A model generated the notes under the pieces. The model ran no database searches. It was given only the letters and a program-made list of their open reading frames with translations, and was not told where the DNA came from. A DNA stretch of 64,000 nt from JAICWP01 sp035278025 (GTDB taxonomy: Bacteria; Acidobacteriota; Terriglobia; Terriglobales; Acidobacteriaceae): the NCBI GenBank assembly GCA_035278025.1, contig DATEJK010000126.1, forward strand, positions 1 to 64,000, read 5' to 3'. Of the stretch, positions 18,844-28,242 are shown piece by piece; position 1 is the first letter of the stretch, and every line of letters begins with the position of its first letter. The translations under genes and the position numbers were made by a program.

Positions 18844-20523
18844 ATGGTGCGCTGCGTCTTTTTGTTCGTACTCCTGCTGGCCATGACATTCCAAAGCGTT
18901 GCTCAAGACCGCTCTTATGGCCGCTCCATGGTCATTACCGACCGCGGCATCGTGGCCACCAGCCAGTACCTGGCCTCACAAGCCGGCGCACAAATCCTCG
19001 CCCAAGGCGGCTCGGCGGTGGACGCCGCCATTGCCGCCAACGCCGTTCTGGGTGTTACTGAGCCCATGATGAACGGCATGGGCGGCGATCTCTTCCTCAT
19101 CTACTGGGATGCCAAATCAGGCAAGCTTTACGGCCTGAACTCCAGCGGCTGGGCGCCACGCGCTCTTTCTATTGAATATCTGAAGCAGCACGGCGTCACC
19201 TCCATGCCGCAGCACGGCATCAACAGCGTGACCGTTCCCGGAGCCGTTGAGGGCTGGAGCGAAGCCCACCAGCGCTTCGGACGCCTGCCGTGGAAGGAGC
19301 TGTTCGGTCCCGCGATTTATTACGCCGAGCATGGCTACCCAGTCGCCGAGTTGGTGCATGACTATTGGCAGGGCGGGGTGTCCGTGTTGCAGAATAACGA
19401 GGCCCGCCGCATCTTCCTGCCCAACGGAAAGGTTCCCGAAGTCGGACAGATGTTTTCCAACACGGATGTGGCTAACGCCCTCCACCTTGTCGCCGATCAG
19501 GGGGCGAACGCCTTTTATCGCGGCCCTATCGCCCAAGCCATCCTCAAAACCTCCACCGATGCCGGCGGCACAATGCAGGCTGACGACCTGGCGCAGTTCA
19601 AGGCCGAGTGGGTGGACCCCATTTCCATTGACTATCGCGGCTGGCGGGTTTACGAGCTGCCGCCCAACGGCCAGGGCATGGCGGCGCTGGAGATGCTGAA
19701 TATCATGTCCAATTTCCACCCTGATCCCGCCGGACCCCAGGGTGCGGTCGAACTGCACAAGAAAATCGAGGCCATGAAGCTCGCCTACGCCGACCTTTAC
19801 CGCTATAACGGCGACCCACGCTTCGCCAAAATTCCCGTGCAGGGGCTGATCTCGAAGGAGTATGCGGCCGAGCGCGCCAAGCTCATCCACCCCGACAAAG
19901 CCAACTGCAATGTCGAAGCCGGCAAGCCGCCGTCCAGCGATACCACATACCTTTCAACTGTGGATAAAGATGGCAACATCGTGTCGCTCATCCAGAGCAA
20001 TTACGACCTTTTTGGTTCCGGTATTGCAGTCGAGGGCATGGGCTTTTTTCTGCAGGACCGCGGCGGGCTTTTCCGCCTTGACCCCAGGCATCCGGACGCG
20101 CTCGCTCCCCGCAAGCGTCCCTTCCACACCATCATTCCCGCCTTCATGCAGCGCGGCGACGTCCACATTGGTTTCGGCATCATGGGCGGGTCCAACCAGC
20201 CTGTAGCCCACGCCCAGTTTGTTTCTAACGTCGCGGATTACGGCATGAACATCCAGGCCGCACTCTCCGCGCCGCGCTTCACCGTAAACGGCGAGAAGGT
20301 TGACTGCACCATTCCCATTGAATCGCGGGTCACGCCTGAGGTGCTGCAGCAGTTGCGCAAGATGGGCCACACCCTCATCGTGCGCGGCGATTACTCCTCC
20401 AACATGGGACGCGGCCAGGCCGTGCTCTTCAACAGCAAAACCGGCATCAAGTACGGCGCCTCCGATCCTCGCGCCGACGGCAACGCCGAACCTGAGCCGC
20501 TGCCAGCCAGCGCTCTACGCTAG
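18844..20523 (+). CDS. ggt: Gamma-glutamyltransferase
   Basis: Cleaves gamma-glutamyl bonds, for example in glutathione, in the periplasm. From the ATG at 18844 the protein has 559 residues with a clear signal peptide ending near 'QSVAQ'. 'GGSAVDAAIAANAVLGVTEP' is the family N-terminal element. The self-processing site is 'SDTTYLSTVDKDGN': Thr367 is the predicted new N-terminus and nucleophile of the small subunit. 'GSNQP' near the C-terminus is a further family element. The open frame extends about 1 kb upstream in antisense to the MBL gene, but that part is a shadow. Confidence 0.93.
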   Translation: MVRCVFLFVLLLAMTFQSVAQDRSYGRSMVITDRGIVATSQYLASQAGAQILAQGGSAVDAAIAANAVLGVTEPMMNGMGGDLFLIYWDAKSGKLYGLNSSGWAPRALSIEYLKQHGVTSMPQHGINSVTVPGAVEGWSEAHQRFGRLPWKELFGPAIYYAEHGYPVAELVHDYWQGGVSVLQNNEARRIFLPNGKVPEVGQMFSNTDVANALHLVADQGANAFYRGPIAQAILKTSTDAGGTMQADDLAQFKAEWVDPISIDYRGWRVYELPPNGQGMAALEMLNIMSNFHPDPAGPQGAVELHKKIEAMKLAYADLYRYNGDPRFAKIPVQGLISKEYAAERAKLIHPDKANCNVEAGKPPSSDTTYLSTVDKDGNIVSLIQSNYDLFGSGIAVEGMGFFLQDRGGLFRLDPRHPDALAPRKRPFHTIIPAFMQRGDVHIGFGIMGGSNQPVAHAQFVSNVADYGMNIQAALSAPRFTVNGEKVDCTIPIESRVTPEVLQQLRKMGHTLIVRGDYSSNMGRGQAVLFNSKTGIKYGASDPRADGNAEPEPLPASALR

Positions 20524-20578
20524 CCGTAGAAACTTCCTCGCCGCTGATTGAGGCGGATGTTTGCCGGTTAATACATAA

Positions 20579-20640
20579 TGTCATCCTGAGGAAGCGCGAG
20601 CCGCGCTTGCGCGGTGAGGGCGACGAAGGACCTCTGCATT
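20579..20640. repeat. Interspersed repeat, TGTCATCCTGAG...GAAGGA family, copy 2
   Basis: Starts TGTCATCCTGAG and ends CGACGAAGGACCTCTGCA. The interior holds AAGCGCG-AGC-CGCGCTT, a perfect 7-base hairpin. It lies between the gamma-glutamyltransferase and the amidohydrolase genes. Confidence 0.65.
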
Positions 20641-20704
20641 TTGAAGTGGAGCACGTTCCAGTTGATCTTCTCTTCTCAAACATCTACAGTGCTCGCGACC
20701 TTCC

Positions 20705-22345
20705 ATGACCACTCGCCGCAACTTCCTTGCCAGCTTGGGCGCGTTTGCCCTCTGGCCGCTCGCACGCACCGAACCTGAACTCATTCTTTACAACGGCAAT
20801 CTCTGGACCGTGGACCCGCTGCAGCCGCGCGCCCAGGCGGTGGCCATCTCCGGCGGTCGCTTCTCCGCTGTCGGCTCTAACGACGACGTTCTGCGCCTGG
20901 CCGCCGGGCGCAGCCGAAAAATTGATCTCGGCGGCAAAACCGTGCTCCCCGGCTTCAACGACGCCCACTCTCATCCCGTGGAGTCCGGGGTTGAGCATTT
21001 GCGCATGGTGGCCTGTGACAAGAACTCTATCCCCGCCATTCAGGCCGCCCTGCGCGAGCGGGCCGGCAAAACTCCCGCCGGCCAGTGGGTGCTTGGTTTC
21101 CTTTACGACGACGGCAAAACTCCGCGACCTCTTTTGCGCCAGGACCTGGATGCCGCCGTCTCCGATCATCCTGTTCTGGTGCGCCATCGCGGCGGTCACA
21201 CCGTGTTCGTAAACTCGATGGCTCTGAAGCTGGCGGGCGTGGATGAGAAGACTCCTGATCCTCCCGGCGGCCGCTTTGAACACGACAGCGCCGGGGACCT
21301 GACCGGCCACGTGGGCGACCGCGCCACTTCCGTTTTCGAAAAGCTGATCGCCTATAAGCCCACGCGCGACGATTACCGTGCCGGCGCCAGGCTCATCTCA
21401 CAGATGATGACCAGCAAGGGCGTGACCTCCGCCTGCGACGCCGATGCCACCCCCGAGAACCTGCAGGGCTATCAGGATGCTCGCGATGCCGGCGAACTGC
21501 GCCTGCGCATCTACTCGCACATGACGGTGCGCGCGCTGGACAGAATGATAGCCGCCGGCCTGCACACCGGCTTCGGAGACGAATGGGTGCGCCTGGGCGC
21601 CATCAAGCAATACGCCGATGGCTCCATTTCCGAGCGCACCGCCTGGCTTTCCCAGCCTTACATCGGCATGGGCGACTACCGCGGCCTGCAGGTGAGCAGC
21701 AGGGAAGATCTTTACGAGAATTCACGCAAGGCCCATGCCGCCGGCTGGCAGCTCGGTACCCACGCCAATGGCGACCTGGCCATTGATGAAATTCTAGGAG
21801 TTTACGAGCAGCTGCAGCGTGAGATGCCTCGCCACGATCCTCGTTATCGCATCGAGCACTGCACCCTGCTGAACGATTCACTTATAAGCCGCATGAAGGC
21901 GCTCAACGTCATACCGGCGCCCTTTTCCTGCTACGTGTATTTTCACGGCGATGTCATGCACTTTTATGGCGAGGAGCGCCTCACGCACATGTTTCCTATG
22001 CGCAGCTTTCTCGATGCGGGCCTTCGCCCCACCGATTCCTCCGACTACACCGCCAGCCCCTCTGACCCCATGATGTGGCTGCAATCGCAGGTGACGCGCA
22101 CCGACATGAAGGGCAAAGTCTGGGGTGGCAACCAGCGCATTACCGTGGAAGAAGCCGTTCGCTGCGGCACCATCAACGGCGCCTACGCTTCTTTTGAAGA
22201 GAACATCAAGGGCACAATCGCGCCCGGCAAGCTCGCCGACCTGATCGTGCTCGGCCGCGATCCCTTCCACGCCGATCCCGCCTCGCTCTTGAGCATTCCC
22301 GTGGAGCGCACCATGGTGGGCGGCAGATGGGTTTATGAGTCGTAA
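20705..22345 (+). CDS. YtcJ-like amidohydrolase with twin-arginine-like signal
   Basis: A 546-residue metal-dependent hydrolase of the Amidohydro_3 (YtcJ) group. 'TTRRNFLASLGAFALW' at the N-terminus resembles a Tat signal. 'PGFNDAHSHP' (His88, His90) is the metal-binding HxH. 'GGHTVFVNS', 'GTHANGDLAID' and 'IEHCTLL' supply further conserved His residues, and 'DSSDYTASP' the late Asp. Substrates in this family are mostly unknown amides or cyclic amides. It lies downstream of ggt on the same strand, about 180 bases away. Confidence 0.82.
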   Translation: MTTRRNFLASLGAFALWPLARTEPELILYNGNLWTVDPLQPRAQAVAISGGRFSAVGSNDDVLRLAAGRSRKIDLGGKTVLPGFNDAHSHPVESGVEHLRMVACDKNSIPAIQAALRERAGKTPAGQWVLGFLYDDGKTPRPLLRQDLDAAVSDHPVLVRHRGGHTVFVNSMALKLAGVDEKTPDPPGGRFEHDSAGDLTGHVGDRATSVFEKLIAYKPTRDDYRAGARLISQMMTSKGVTSACDADATPENLQGYQDARDAGELRLRIYSHMTVRALDRMIAAGLHTGFGDEWVRLGAIKQYADGSISERTAWLSQPYIGMGDYRGLQVSSREDLYENSRKAHAAGWQLGTHANGDLAIDEILGVYEQLQREMPRHDPRYRIEHCTLLNDSLISRMKALNVIPAPFSCYVYFHGDVMHFYGEERLTHMFPMRSFLDAGLRPTDSSDYTASPSDPMMWLQSQVTRTDMKGKVWGGNQRITVEEAVRCGTINGAYASFEENIKGTIAPGKLADLIVLGRDPFHADPASLLSIPVERTMVGGRWVYES

Positions 22346-22502
22346 TGCCGGCATCTCTCCGGCCGCCTCAGCTCGGCCATTTCAATTCTTCGCTGCGGAG
22401 GAACGCCGATTTCCGGAGATCCAGCAAACTTCTGTCTCGCCATCCGGAGCGAGCGCGAGCTGAGCGAAGCAAGCGCAAGTCGTAGCAGCCCGTGTTTTTG
22501 GT

Positions 22503-23549
22503 TCACTCCGCCGGCGCCCTATACCCGCTCTTCGAGTACACCTGCAGTTGCGCTGTGCGCGTCGGCAGGCTCACTCGCACTTTGATCTTGCGCCATTTGC
22601 CATTGTGCGCCAGGTTGTTTGACCGGTAGCCAAGGATGTACTGGTTGCGCATTTCCACGCTGATTTCGGAGGCGGCTTGCGGCAGATATTTGGGATTGTT
22701 CAGCGTGACGGTGCGCCCGCCCGTGGCCTCGGTAATCTCGGTCAGCAGACGTTTGCCCGCCCATTCCTCTGGCGTCCTGAACACTTTGTCGAAGAGGCCG
22801 ATGGCATAAATGGTTGCGTCCTCTTCCTCGACCATGCTTCTTACTTCGCTGGGGCTAAACCGGCTCCGGTTGTCACCGCCATCGGAAATAATCAATAGTG
22901 CACGGCGCTTATAACGTGCCTGCCGCAACTTGGCCTCTCCCATGTAGATGGCGTCCAGCAGGGCAGTGTGACCTCCGGCCACGGCATCGGCCAGCCGGGC
23001 TCGAATGGAACCAATGGATTGGGTCGAGTCCGCCAGAACCGTGGGCCGGTCGGCGAACGTGATCACGAAATAATCGTCCTCCGGGTTACCCAAATCGAAA
23101 AACTTCCCCAGCGCCTCCCGCGCCACGTCCAGCTTGTTGGTCATGCTTTTGCTCAGGTCCAGGATCACGCCCACGGAAATCGCGGAATCGTCGCACCAGA
23201 ACGAGCGGACCTGTTGCCGGCTGCCGTCTTCGTACAGAGAAAAATCTGCTTTGCTGAGGCCCACAACCGGGCGGTTCAGGTAATCGGTCACCGTGACGGG
23301 TACCAGCACCAGATCCACATCGGCGCGGAAAGGCCTACTGTGGACGTTCAAAGCAATATCGCCTGCCGTGCCGCCGGGCGCTGTAGTCTTCGGGGCGGGC
23401 TTTGTGGCGGGACTAATGTGGACCTCGGCGCCGCTCTGGCATTGGACTCGAAGAGGGATAGCCGCCAAGACTGCCAGGAGGACTAGCGGCAATAGCACAA
23501 TTCTTCCTGGCGAGGAGTGCAGTAAGGAACGCAATGCCAGGTTGGCCAT
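22503..23549 (-). CDS. Secreted VWFA-domain protein, Acidobacteria-type
   Basis: A 348-residue protein with a signal peptide or membrane anchor (hydrophobic about 17-36), then a short Pro/Thr-rich linker, and a von Willebrand A domain. 'DLVLVPVTVTD' starts the domain typical of the VWFA-related family expanded in Acidobacteria. 'LDLSKSMT' is the DxSxS metal-ion (MIDAS) site, and 'IISDGGDNRSR' a conserved strand. The C-terminus 'RNQYILGYRSNN' is also typical. Its function is not known; protein binding at the cell surface is likely. The start is the ATG at 23549; a GTG 6 bases upstream is an alternative. Confidence 0.85.
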   Translation of the reverse strand: MANLALRSLLHSSPGRIVLLPLVLLAVLAAIPLRVQCQSGAEVHISPATKPAPKTTAPGGTAGDIALNVHSRPFRADVDLVLVPVTVTDYLNRPVVGLSKADFSLYEDGSRQQVRSFWCDDSAISVGVILDLSKSMTNKLDVAREALGKFFDLGNPEDDYFVITFADRPTVLADSTQSIGSIRARLADAVAGGHTALLDAIYMGEAKLRQARYKRRALLIISDGGDNRSRFSPSEVRSMVEEEDATIYAIGLFDKVFRTPEEWAGKRLLTEITEATGGRTVTLNNPKYLPQAASEISVEMRNQYILGYRSNNLAHNGKWRKIKVRVSLPTRTAQLQVYSKSGYRAPAE

Positions 23550-23631
23550 GAGCACCCTGGAGCGGCGGAGGGGGGAGCGCCGACGGCGGCGATGGTAGCA
23601 CGCGCGCGGGCCCTGGGAGGGCGGGAAATGT

Positions 23632-23664
23632 TAAAAAAAGCGGCGCCTCCAGGGCGGAGGCGCC
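23632..23664 (-). terminator. Rho-independent terminator of the outer-membrane barrel gene
   Basis: Perfect 9-bp stem: GGCGCCTCC (23642-23650) and GGAGGCGCC (23656-23664) with a 5-base loop. On the minus strand it is followed by a run of seven T residues (23639-23633). It lies 40 bases beyond the stop of the gene ending at 23705. Confidence 0.9.
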
Positions 23665-23704
23665 ATACTTGACTTTATGCCAATGACTTCCTCGAGGCGA
23701 CGCC

Positions 23705-24289
23705 CTAGAACCGGAAAGTGGGCCCGAAGGTCACGTTCAGGTTGTGATTGGCGCCATTGTCGAAATACATCAGGTCGCCAACCTCGGCGCGCAGCCCGAA
23801 GACGTGACCGATGAAGAATTCCACGCCCGCTCCAGGATAAAACGCGCCGTTAGTGTCGCCGTTCAGTACGCCGCCAAAGGAGTTGACAAACCCTGTGGTC
23901 GCCCCCTTGCGAGATACGCCGAAGTTGAGGAAACCGCCTTTCAATACCAGGTAAGCCCTGGCTGGCCCCACCCCGGTTTGGATTTTTGGTCCGAACAGGC
24001 CTCGCAACAGTCGCAGGTCAGAGCTTCCGAACGAGGTGTTCAGACCGTTGTTGCTGGTGGTGGTAAAGTTTTTGGCGAAGTCGTACCCGATATCGCCTTC
24101 AAACTGCAGGTGATCGTTGACGTTGAACCCCAGGCGTCCGCCGAGGCCGACGAAATTGGTATTGCCCGCCGGCGACAGGCGGGTGAAGTCGCCATATACT
24201 CCGACTTCACCGTGTTCTTCTTGCGCGTACAGCGCTGGCACCAGGGCCACCATGGCCAGGATGACCAGCACTCCTAAAATCGGTTTCAT
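23705..24289 (-). CDS. Outer-membrane beta-barrel protein
   Basis: A 194-residue protein from the ATG at 24289, which has AGGAG six bases upstream. A signal peptide ends near 'ALYAQ'. The rest has alternating aromatic and polar residues in beta-strand style ('GRLGFNVNDHLQFEGDIGYDF') and ends 'NVTFGPTFRF', with a C-terminal Phe as recognised by the BAM machinery. It resembles small OmpA/OmpX-type barrels of about eight strands. It has its own strong terminator and is likely monocistronic. No specific role can be assigned. Confidence 0.82.
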   Translation of the reverse strand: MKPILGVLVILAMVALVPALYAQEEHGEVGVYGDFTRLSPAGNTNFVGLGGRLGFNVNDHLQFEGDIGYDFAKNFTTTSNNGLNTSFGSSDLRLLRGLFGPKIQTGVGPARAYLVLKGGFLNFGVSRKGATTGFVNSFGGVLNGDTNGAFYPGAGVEFFIGHVFGLRAEVGDLMYFDNGANHNLNVTFGPTFRF

Positions 24290-24640
24290 GGCTCTCCTAA
24301 TCCTCCAATCCAGTCCCAATCCCTTTCGCCCCTGTTGGGCGCCCCCGCCCTGTCACCAGGCGCTGGAAACGGTACTTCCTAGGGATGCCAACTAGGAATT
24401 GAGACGGTACGTAAGATGACAGGTGCTATTCTCGGGTGGGCTGCCAATTGGGGCGGCTGTAACCCGTGCCGGGAGCGGCCTACAGCCGAATACGTGGGGA
24501 CACAACTCTCTGTTTTTCAGTCTTTTGCCAGCTTTGACTCTGTTCTTGCGTATCTCCAGTGTGGCTCGCCAGCTCCCGCCAGGGCTGCCCCTGGCCCATG
24601 TTTTATAATCCGCTGTTTGCCTTATCCCGCAGGAGGAAAC
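24290..24640. other. Divergent intergenic region with nested inverted and direct repeats
   Basis: About 350 bases between the barrel gene (minus) and the MTA phosphorylase (plus) with no credible gene. TTCCTAG (24376-24382) and CTAGGAA (24392-24398) form an inverted repeat, flanked on both sides by ACGGTAC. TATAAT at 24604-24609 may be a -10 box for the downstream gene, but no good -35 stands at the right distance. Confidence 0.4.
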
Positions 24641-25519
24641 TTGGCGGAAGTCCAAATCGGCATCATCGGCGGCAGCGGCCTTTATTCCATGCCTGGCCTG
24701 ACGGAAGCCCGGGAGATCCGTCTGCAGACTCCGTTCGGCGACCCCTCGGACGCTTACGTCGCCGGTCAGCTGGAAGGCAAGGGCGTAGCCTTTCTCGCCC
24801 GCCATGGCCGCGGGCATCGCATTCTGCCCAGCGAGATCAATTTCCGGGCCAATATTTATGGTTTTCGCCAGTTGGGCGTGGAGCGCATCATTTCCGTATC
24901 CGCGGTTGGTTCGCTGAAGCAAGAGCACAAGCCTACCGAGTTCGTCATTCCAGACCAGTTTTTCGACCGCACCCGCCACCGCGTGGATACCTTCTTCGGA
25001 GAGGGCATCGTGGCCCATGTAGCCCTTGCCGATCCGGTTTGCCCGGAGATGGCGCGCGTGCTCGAATCCGCCTGCGGCAAAGCCGGTGTGGTGGGCAAGC
25101 ACGGAGGCACCTACCTGTGCATGGAGGGTCCGCAGTTCTCTACCCGGGCTGAGTCCAATGTTTACCGCGGCTGGGGTATGGACGTGATCGGCATGACCAA
25201 CCTGCAGGAAGCCAAGCTCGCCCGCGAGGCCGAGATCTGTTACGTAACTGCCGCCATGGTCACCGACTACGACTGCTGGCATCCACAGCACGACTCCGTC
25301 ACCGTGGAGCAGGTGGTCGCCGTCCTGCTCAAGAACGCGGAAAACGCCTGCAAGATGATTCGCGAAGCCGTGGCCGCCACCCCTGGCAGACGCTCCTGCA
25401 AATGCGGGGCGGCGCTGCGGCACGCCATTCTTACCGAGCGCGATAAAATTCCGCCCGCCACTCGCGAAAAGCTGAAGCTGATTCTCGGCAAATACCTGGA
25501 CCAGGGAGCCAATGCTTAA
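24641..25519 (+). CDS. mtnP: S-methyl-5'-thioadenosine phosphorylase, TTG start
   Basis: Splits methylthioadenosine, a by-product of polyamine synthesis, into adenine and methylthioribose 1-phosphate. The 292-residue protein has 'IGIIGGSGLYSMPG' at the start, 'RHGRGHRILPSEINFRAN' for phosphate binding, 'GTYLCMEGPQFSTRAES' and 'MTNLQEAKLAREAEICY', all typical. 'DYDCWH' supports MTA rather than inosine as substrate. I place the start at TTG 24641 because AGGAGG lies 4 bases before it and the protein then begins exactly at the conserved first strand. The frame is open further upstream but without homology. Confidence 0.92.
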   Translation: MAEVQIGIIGGSGLYSMPGLTEAREIRLQTPFGDPSDAYVAGQLEGKGVAFLARHGRGHRILPSEINFRANIYGFRQLGVERIISVSAVGSLKQEHKPTEFVIPDQFFDRTRHRVDTFFGEGIVAHVALADPVCPEMARVLESACGKAGVVGKHGGTYLCMEGPQFSTRAESNVYRGWGMDVIGMTNLQEAKLAREAEICYVTAAMVTDYDCWHPQHDSVTVEQVVAVLLKNAENACKMIREAVAATPGRRSCKCGAALRHAILTERDKIPPATREKLKLILGKYLDQGANA

Positions 25520-26443
25520 ATGAGTATTGTTGCGGTCGGTTCCATTGCTTTCGACACAGTCACCAGCGGCTACGGCACCAAGGAACGCCTGCTGGGCGGC
25601 ACGGCCACTTATTTCGGGCTGGCCGCCAGTTACTTCACCGGCGTGCGCGTGGTGGGCGTGGTGGGCGACGATTTCACCGCCGAGCACGAGGATGTCCTTC
25701 GCAGCCATGCAGTGGACATCTCCGGGGTGCAGCGTACGGCGGGCAAGACTTTCTTCTGGTCGGGCGAATATGGAGCTAATGTCAATGAAGCCAAAACCCG
25801 CGCCACCGAACTGAATGTTTTTGCCAACTTCAATCCCGAACTGCCTCGCAACTACTGTGATTCCGAGTTTCTATTCTTGGGCAATATTGATCCCAAGCTG
25901 CAGGCCAGCGTGCGCCGTCAAATGAACGGCGCCCGCCTGGTTGGCGGCGACACCATGAACTACTGGATCAACAACACCCATGCGGAGTTGCTGGAAACGC
26001 TCAAGCTCATGGACGTGCTTATCATCAACGACGCTGAAGCCAAGTCGCTGGCCGGCGAGACCAACTTGCCGCGCGCCGCACAGAAAGTGCTGGCGATGGG
26101 GCCCCAGGCCCTGGTTATGAAGCACGGCGAGTACGGCGCCACTATCTTTTTCCGGGAAAGCGCGTTCGGCCTAGGGCACCATCCCTTTCGCGCCCCCGCG
26201 CTTCCCATCGAAGAAGTTGTAGATCCCACGGGGGCGGGCGATTCCTTCGCTGGCGGGTTCATGGGCTACATCGCTTCCCAGGGTGAACTTAACCGCGAAG
26301 TCCTCAAGCGGGCAATGTTTTACGGAAGTGTGATGGGCTCGTTCGCCGTGGAGCGCTTTGGCACCGAGCGGCTGCAGAAACTCACGCGCGAGGAGATTGA
26401 CGCCCGTTTCCAGATTTTCCGCGAGCTCACTCACCTGGAATAA
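25520..26443 (+). CDS. PfkB family kinase, ribokinase/adenosine-kinase-like
   Basis: A 307-residue ribokinase-fold kinase. 'VGSIAFDTVTSGYGTKERLLGGTATYFG' is split here: 'GSIAFDTV' opens the first strand, and 'LLGGTATYFGLAASY' is the substrate-side signature. 'DPTGAGDSFAGGFMGY' (about 234-249) is the ATP/catalytic-Asp motif. It begins directly after the mtnP stop (TAA then ATG), so the two are co-translated. The partner and the shape suggest a nucleoside or a pentose derivative as substrate, perhaps in recycling of methylthioadenosine or adenosine. That is inference. Confidence 0.82.
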   Translation: MSIVAVGSIAFDTVTSGYGTKERLLGGTATYFGLAASYFTGVRVVGVVGDDFTAEHEDVLRSHAVDISGVQRTAGKTFFWSGEYGANVNEAKTRATELNVFANFNPELPRNYCDSEFLFLGNIDPKLQASVRRQMNGARLVGGDTMNYWINNTHAELLETLKLMDVLIINDAEAKSLAGETNLPRAAQKVLAMGPQALVMKHGEYGATIFFRESAFGLGHHPFRAPALPIEEVVDPTGAGDSFAGGFMGYIASQGELNREVLKRAMFYGSVMGSFAVERFGTERLQKLTREEIDARFQIFRELTHLE

Positions 26444-28242
26444 TGGCCGCGCGGCGCACTCTCGCCTCTACCCCCGATCCGCGCTTGCGCACCATCATTC
26501 TGGTCGGCTACGTCGCCGGCTTTGTCTCTCTTATCGCGTTTCTCTGGTATTTCCGGCACAACCAGGTGCTGCTCTATGGCGATTCGGTGGCGCACATCAA
26601 CATCGGCCGCCGCGTTTTCGACTCGCGCACCCCGGGCTTGAAGCAGTTGGGCACCGTCTGGCTGCCGCTGCCGCACCTGCTCATTATTCCGTTCATTTTG
26701 TCGGACTGGTCCTGGCAGACTGGCTTCGGTGGCGCGTGGCCTTCCATGATCGCCTACGTCGCCGGCGTAATTGGCATTTTTCGCCTGGTTCGCGACGGCT
26801 TCCTCGACGCAACTCCGGCTTCTGATGTATCGCCCGCTTCCGGGATAACGCCGCCATCCCGACAGCTGTCTCCAGGGCGGCTCGCCGGAGAAAATGACGC
26901 AGCTATCCCCTGGCCCCTCCGCATCGCACCCTGGTTCGCAGCCGCCATTTATGCCGCCAATCCCAACCTGCTCTACTTGCAGTCCACCGCCATGACGGAG
27001 TCGCTGTACCTCGCGCTCTTTATCTGGGCGGTGGTGTTTGTTGCCGACTTTGTCCGCCAGCGTTATTCCGCTGACCCTGCCGGGCGGGCCAAAGCCGGGG
27101 GCTCTCTGATCAGGTGCGGCGTTTGCCTGACATTGGCCATGCTGACCCGCTATGACGGTTGGTTTGCGGCGGGTGTGTTCTGCGGCGTAATCCTTGCATT
27201 GCTCTTGCGCTCGCCACGCTCCGTGGCCGCACCACTGGACTCTCAACCTTCCTTGCGCCGTCCCGTGCTCATCTTCAGTGCCCTGGTCGTAGCAGTTCCC
27301 GCCTTCTGGTTCAGCTATAACGCTGCCATTTATGGCGATCCACTGGACTTCGCCCGCGGGCCCTATTCCGCCCGCGGCATCGAGCAGCGCACCTCCAACC
27401 CGGGCGAAGCCCGCCATCCCGGTTACCACAGCCTGAGTACGGCGGCCATCTACTTTGTGAAATCCGCGGAGCTGAACCAGACGGAAGGCCCGCTGGAGAA
27501 GCCCTGGCTGGCGCTGGCGGCCGCCGCTGTGGTGCTCCTGCTCGTCTATTTGCGCCGCCTGAGCATCTGGTTGCTGCTGCTCATTCCTTTGCCCTTTTAT
27601 GCCCTATCCATCGCCTATGGAGGCGTGCCCATTTTTATGCCCGTGTGGTGGCCGTTCTCTTTTTACAACGTTCGCTATGGACTCCAGCTCCTGCCCGCAT
27701 TCGCCGTCTTCTTCGCGGTTGTGCTCTGCTGGGGGCTGCAGCGCGTGTCGCGGCGACGCTGGCAAATCCTCGCCGCCGCTCTCGCTTTCGCTTTCGTCGG
27801 CGCCAGCTATGGCTTCGCCTGGCACGACCGGCCCATCTGCCTGCAGGAAGGCGTCGCCAATGCCCGCACACGCGTAGCCTTTGAACGCAGCCTGGCCGAG
27901 TATCTGGGCCTGCTGCCGCCCAATTCAACCCTGCTCATGTACATCGGCGGACATGTGGGCGCGCTGCAGGATGCCGGCATTCACCTCAGCCGCGTTATCC
28001 ACGAAGGCAATCACGGCGATCCCAAGATCTGGGGCGAGGAGGGCATGTGGAAGCGGGCGCTGGCCAATCCCGCCAAGCATGCCGATTACGCTATCGGCTT
28101 CGATGAAGACGAGGTGACGAGATCAGCCGAGGCCCATCACTATCCCGCGCTGCTCGTCATCCACACCGTCGGCCAACCCGCAGCCACCATCTATGGTACC
28201 CATCCCCCCTATCCCGGCATGCCGCCCCTGCCCGGTCGGTGA
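26443..28242 (+). CDS. Multi-pass membrane glycosyltransferase, GT-C type
   Basis: A 599-residue integral membrane protein with about ten hydrophobic helices (the first about 23-43). 'LLYGDSVAHINIGRRVFDS' in the first outer loop holds the Asp typical of GT-C enzymes, which take sugars from polyprenyl-phosphate donors. The C-terminal 100 residues are soluble, with 'YIGGHVGALQDAGIHL'. It starts one base before the stop of the kinase gene (TAATG). A Pro/Ser-rich 40-residue stretch (about 123-160) looks like an insertion. Acceptor and donor cannot be told. Confidence 0.7.
   Translation: MAARRTLASTPDPRLRTIILVGYVAGFVSLIAFLWYFRHNQVLLYGDSVAHINIGRRVFDSRTPGLKQLGTVWLPLPHLLIIPFILSDWSWQTGFGGAWPSMIAYVAGVIGIFRLVRDGFLDATPASDVSPASGITPPSRQLSPGRLAGENDAAIPWPLRIAPWFAAAIYAANPNLLYLQSTAMTESLYLALFIWAVVFVADFVRQRYSADPAGRAKAGGSLIRCGVCLTLAMLTRYDGWFAAGVFCGVILALLLRSPRSVAAPLDSQPSLRRPVLIFSALVVAVPAFWFSYNAAIYGDPLDFARGPYSARGIEQRTSNPGEARHPGYHSLSTAAIYFVKSAELNQTEGPLEKPWLALAAAAVVLLLVYLRRLSIWLLLLIPLPFYALSIAYGGVPIFMPVWWPFSFYNVRYGLQLLPAFAVFFAVVLCWGLQRVSRRRWQILAAALAFAFVGASYGFAWHDRPICLQEGVANARTRVAFERSLAEYLGLLPPNSTLLMYIGGHVGALQDAGIHLSRVIHEGNHGDPKIWGEEGMWKRALANPAKHADYAIGFDEDEVTRSAEAHHYPALLVIHTVGQPAATIYGTHPPYPGMPPLPGR

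Noticed and set aside
24534..24609. TTGACT and TATAAT as one promoter for mtnP
   Set aside because: The boxes are 64 bases apart, far outside the 16-18 base spacing; only the -10 alone could be meant.
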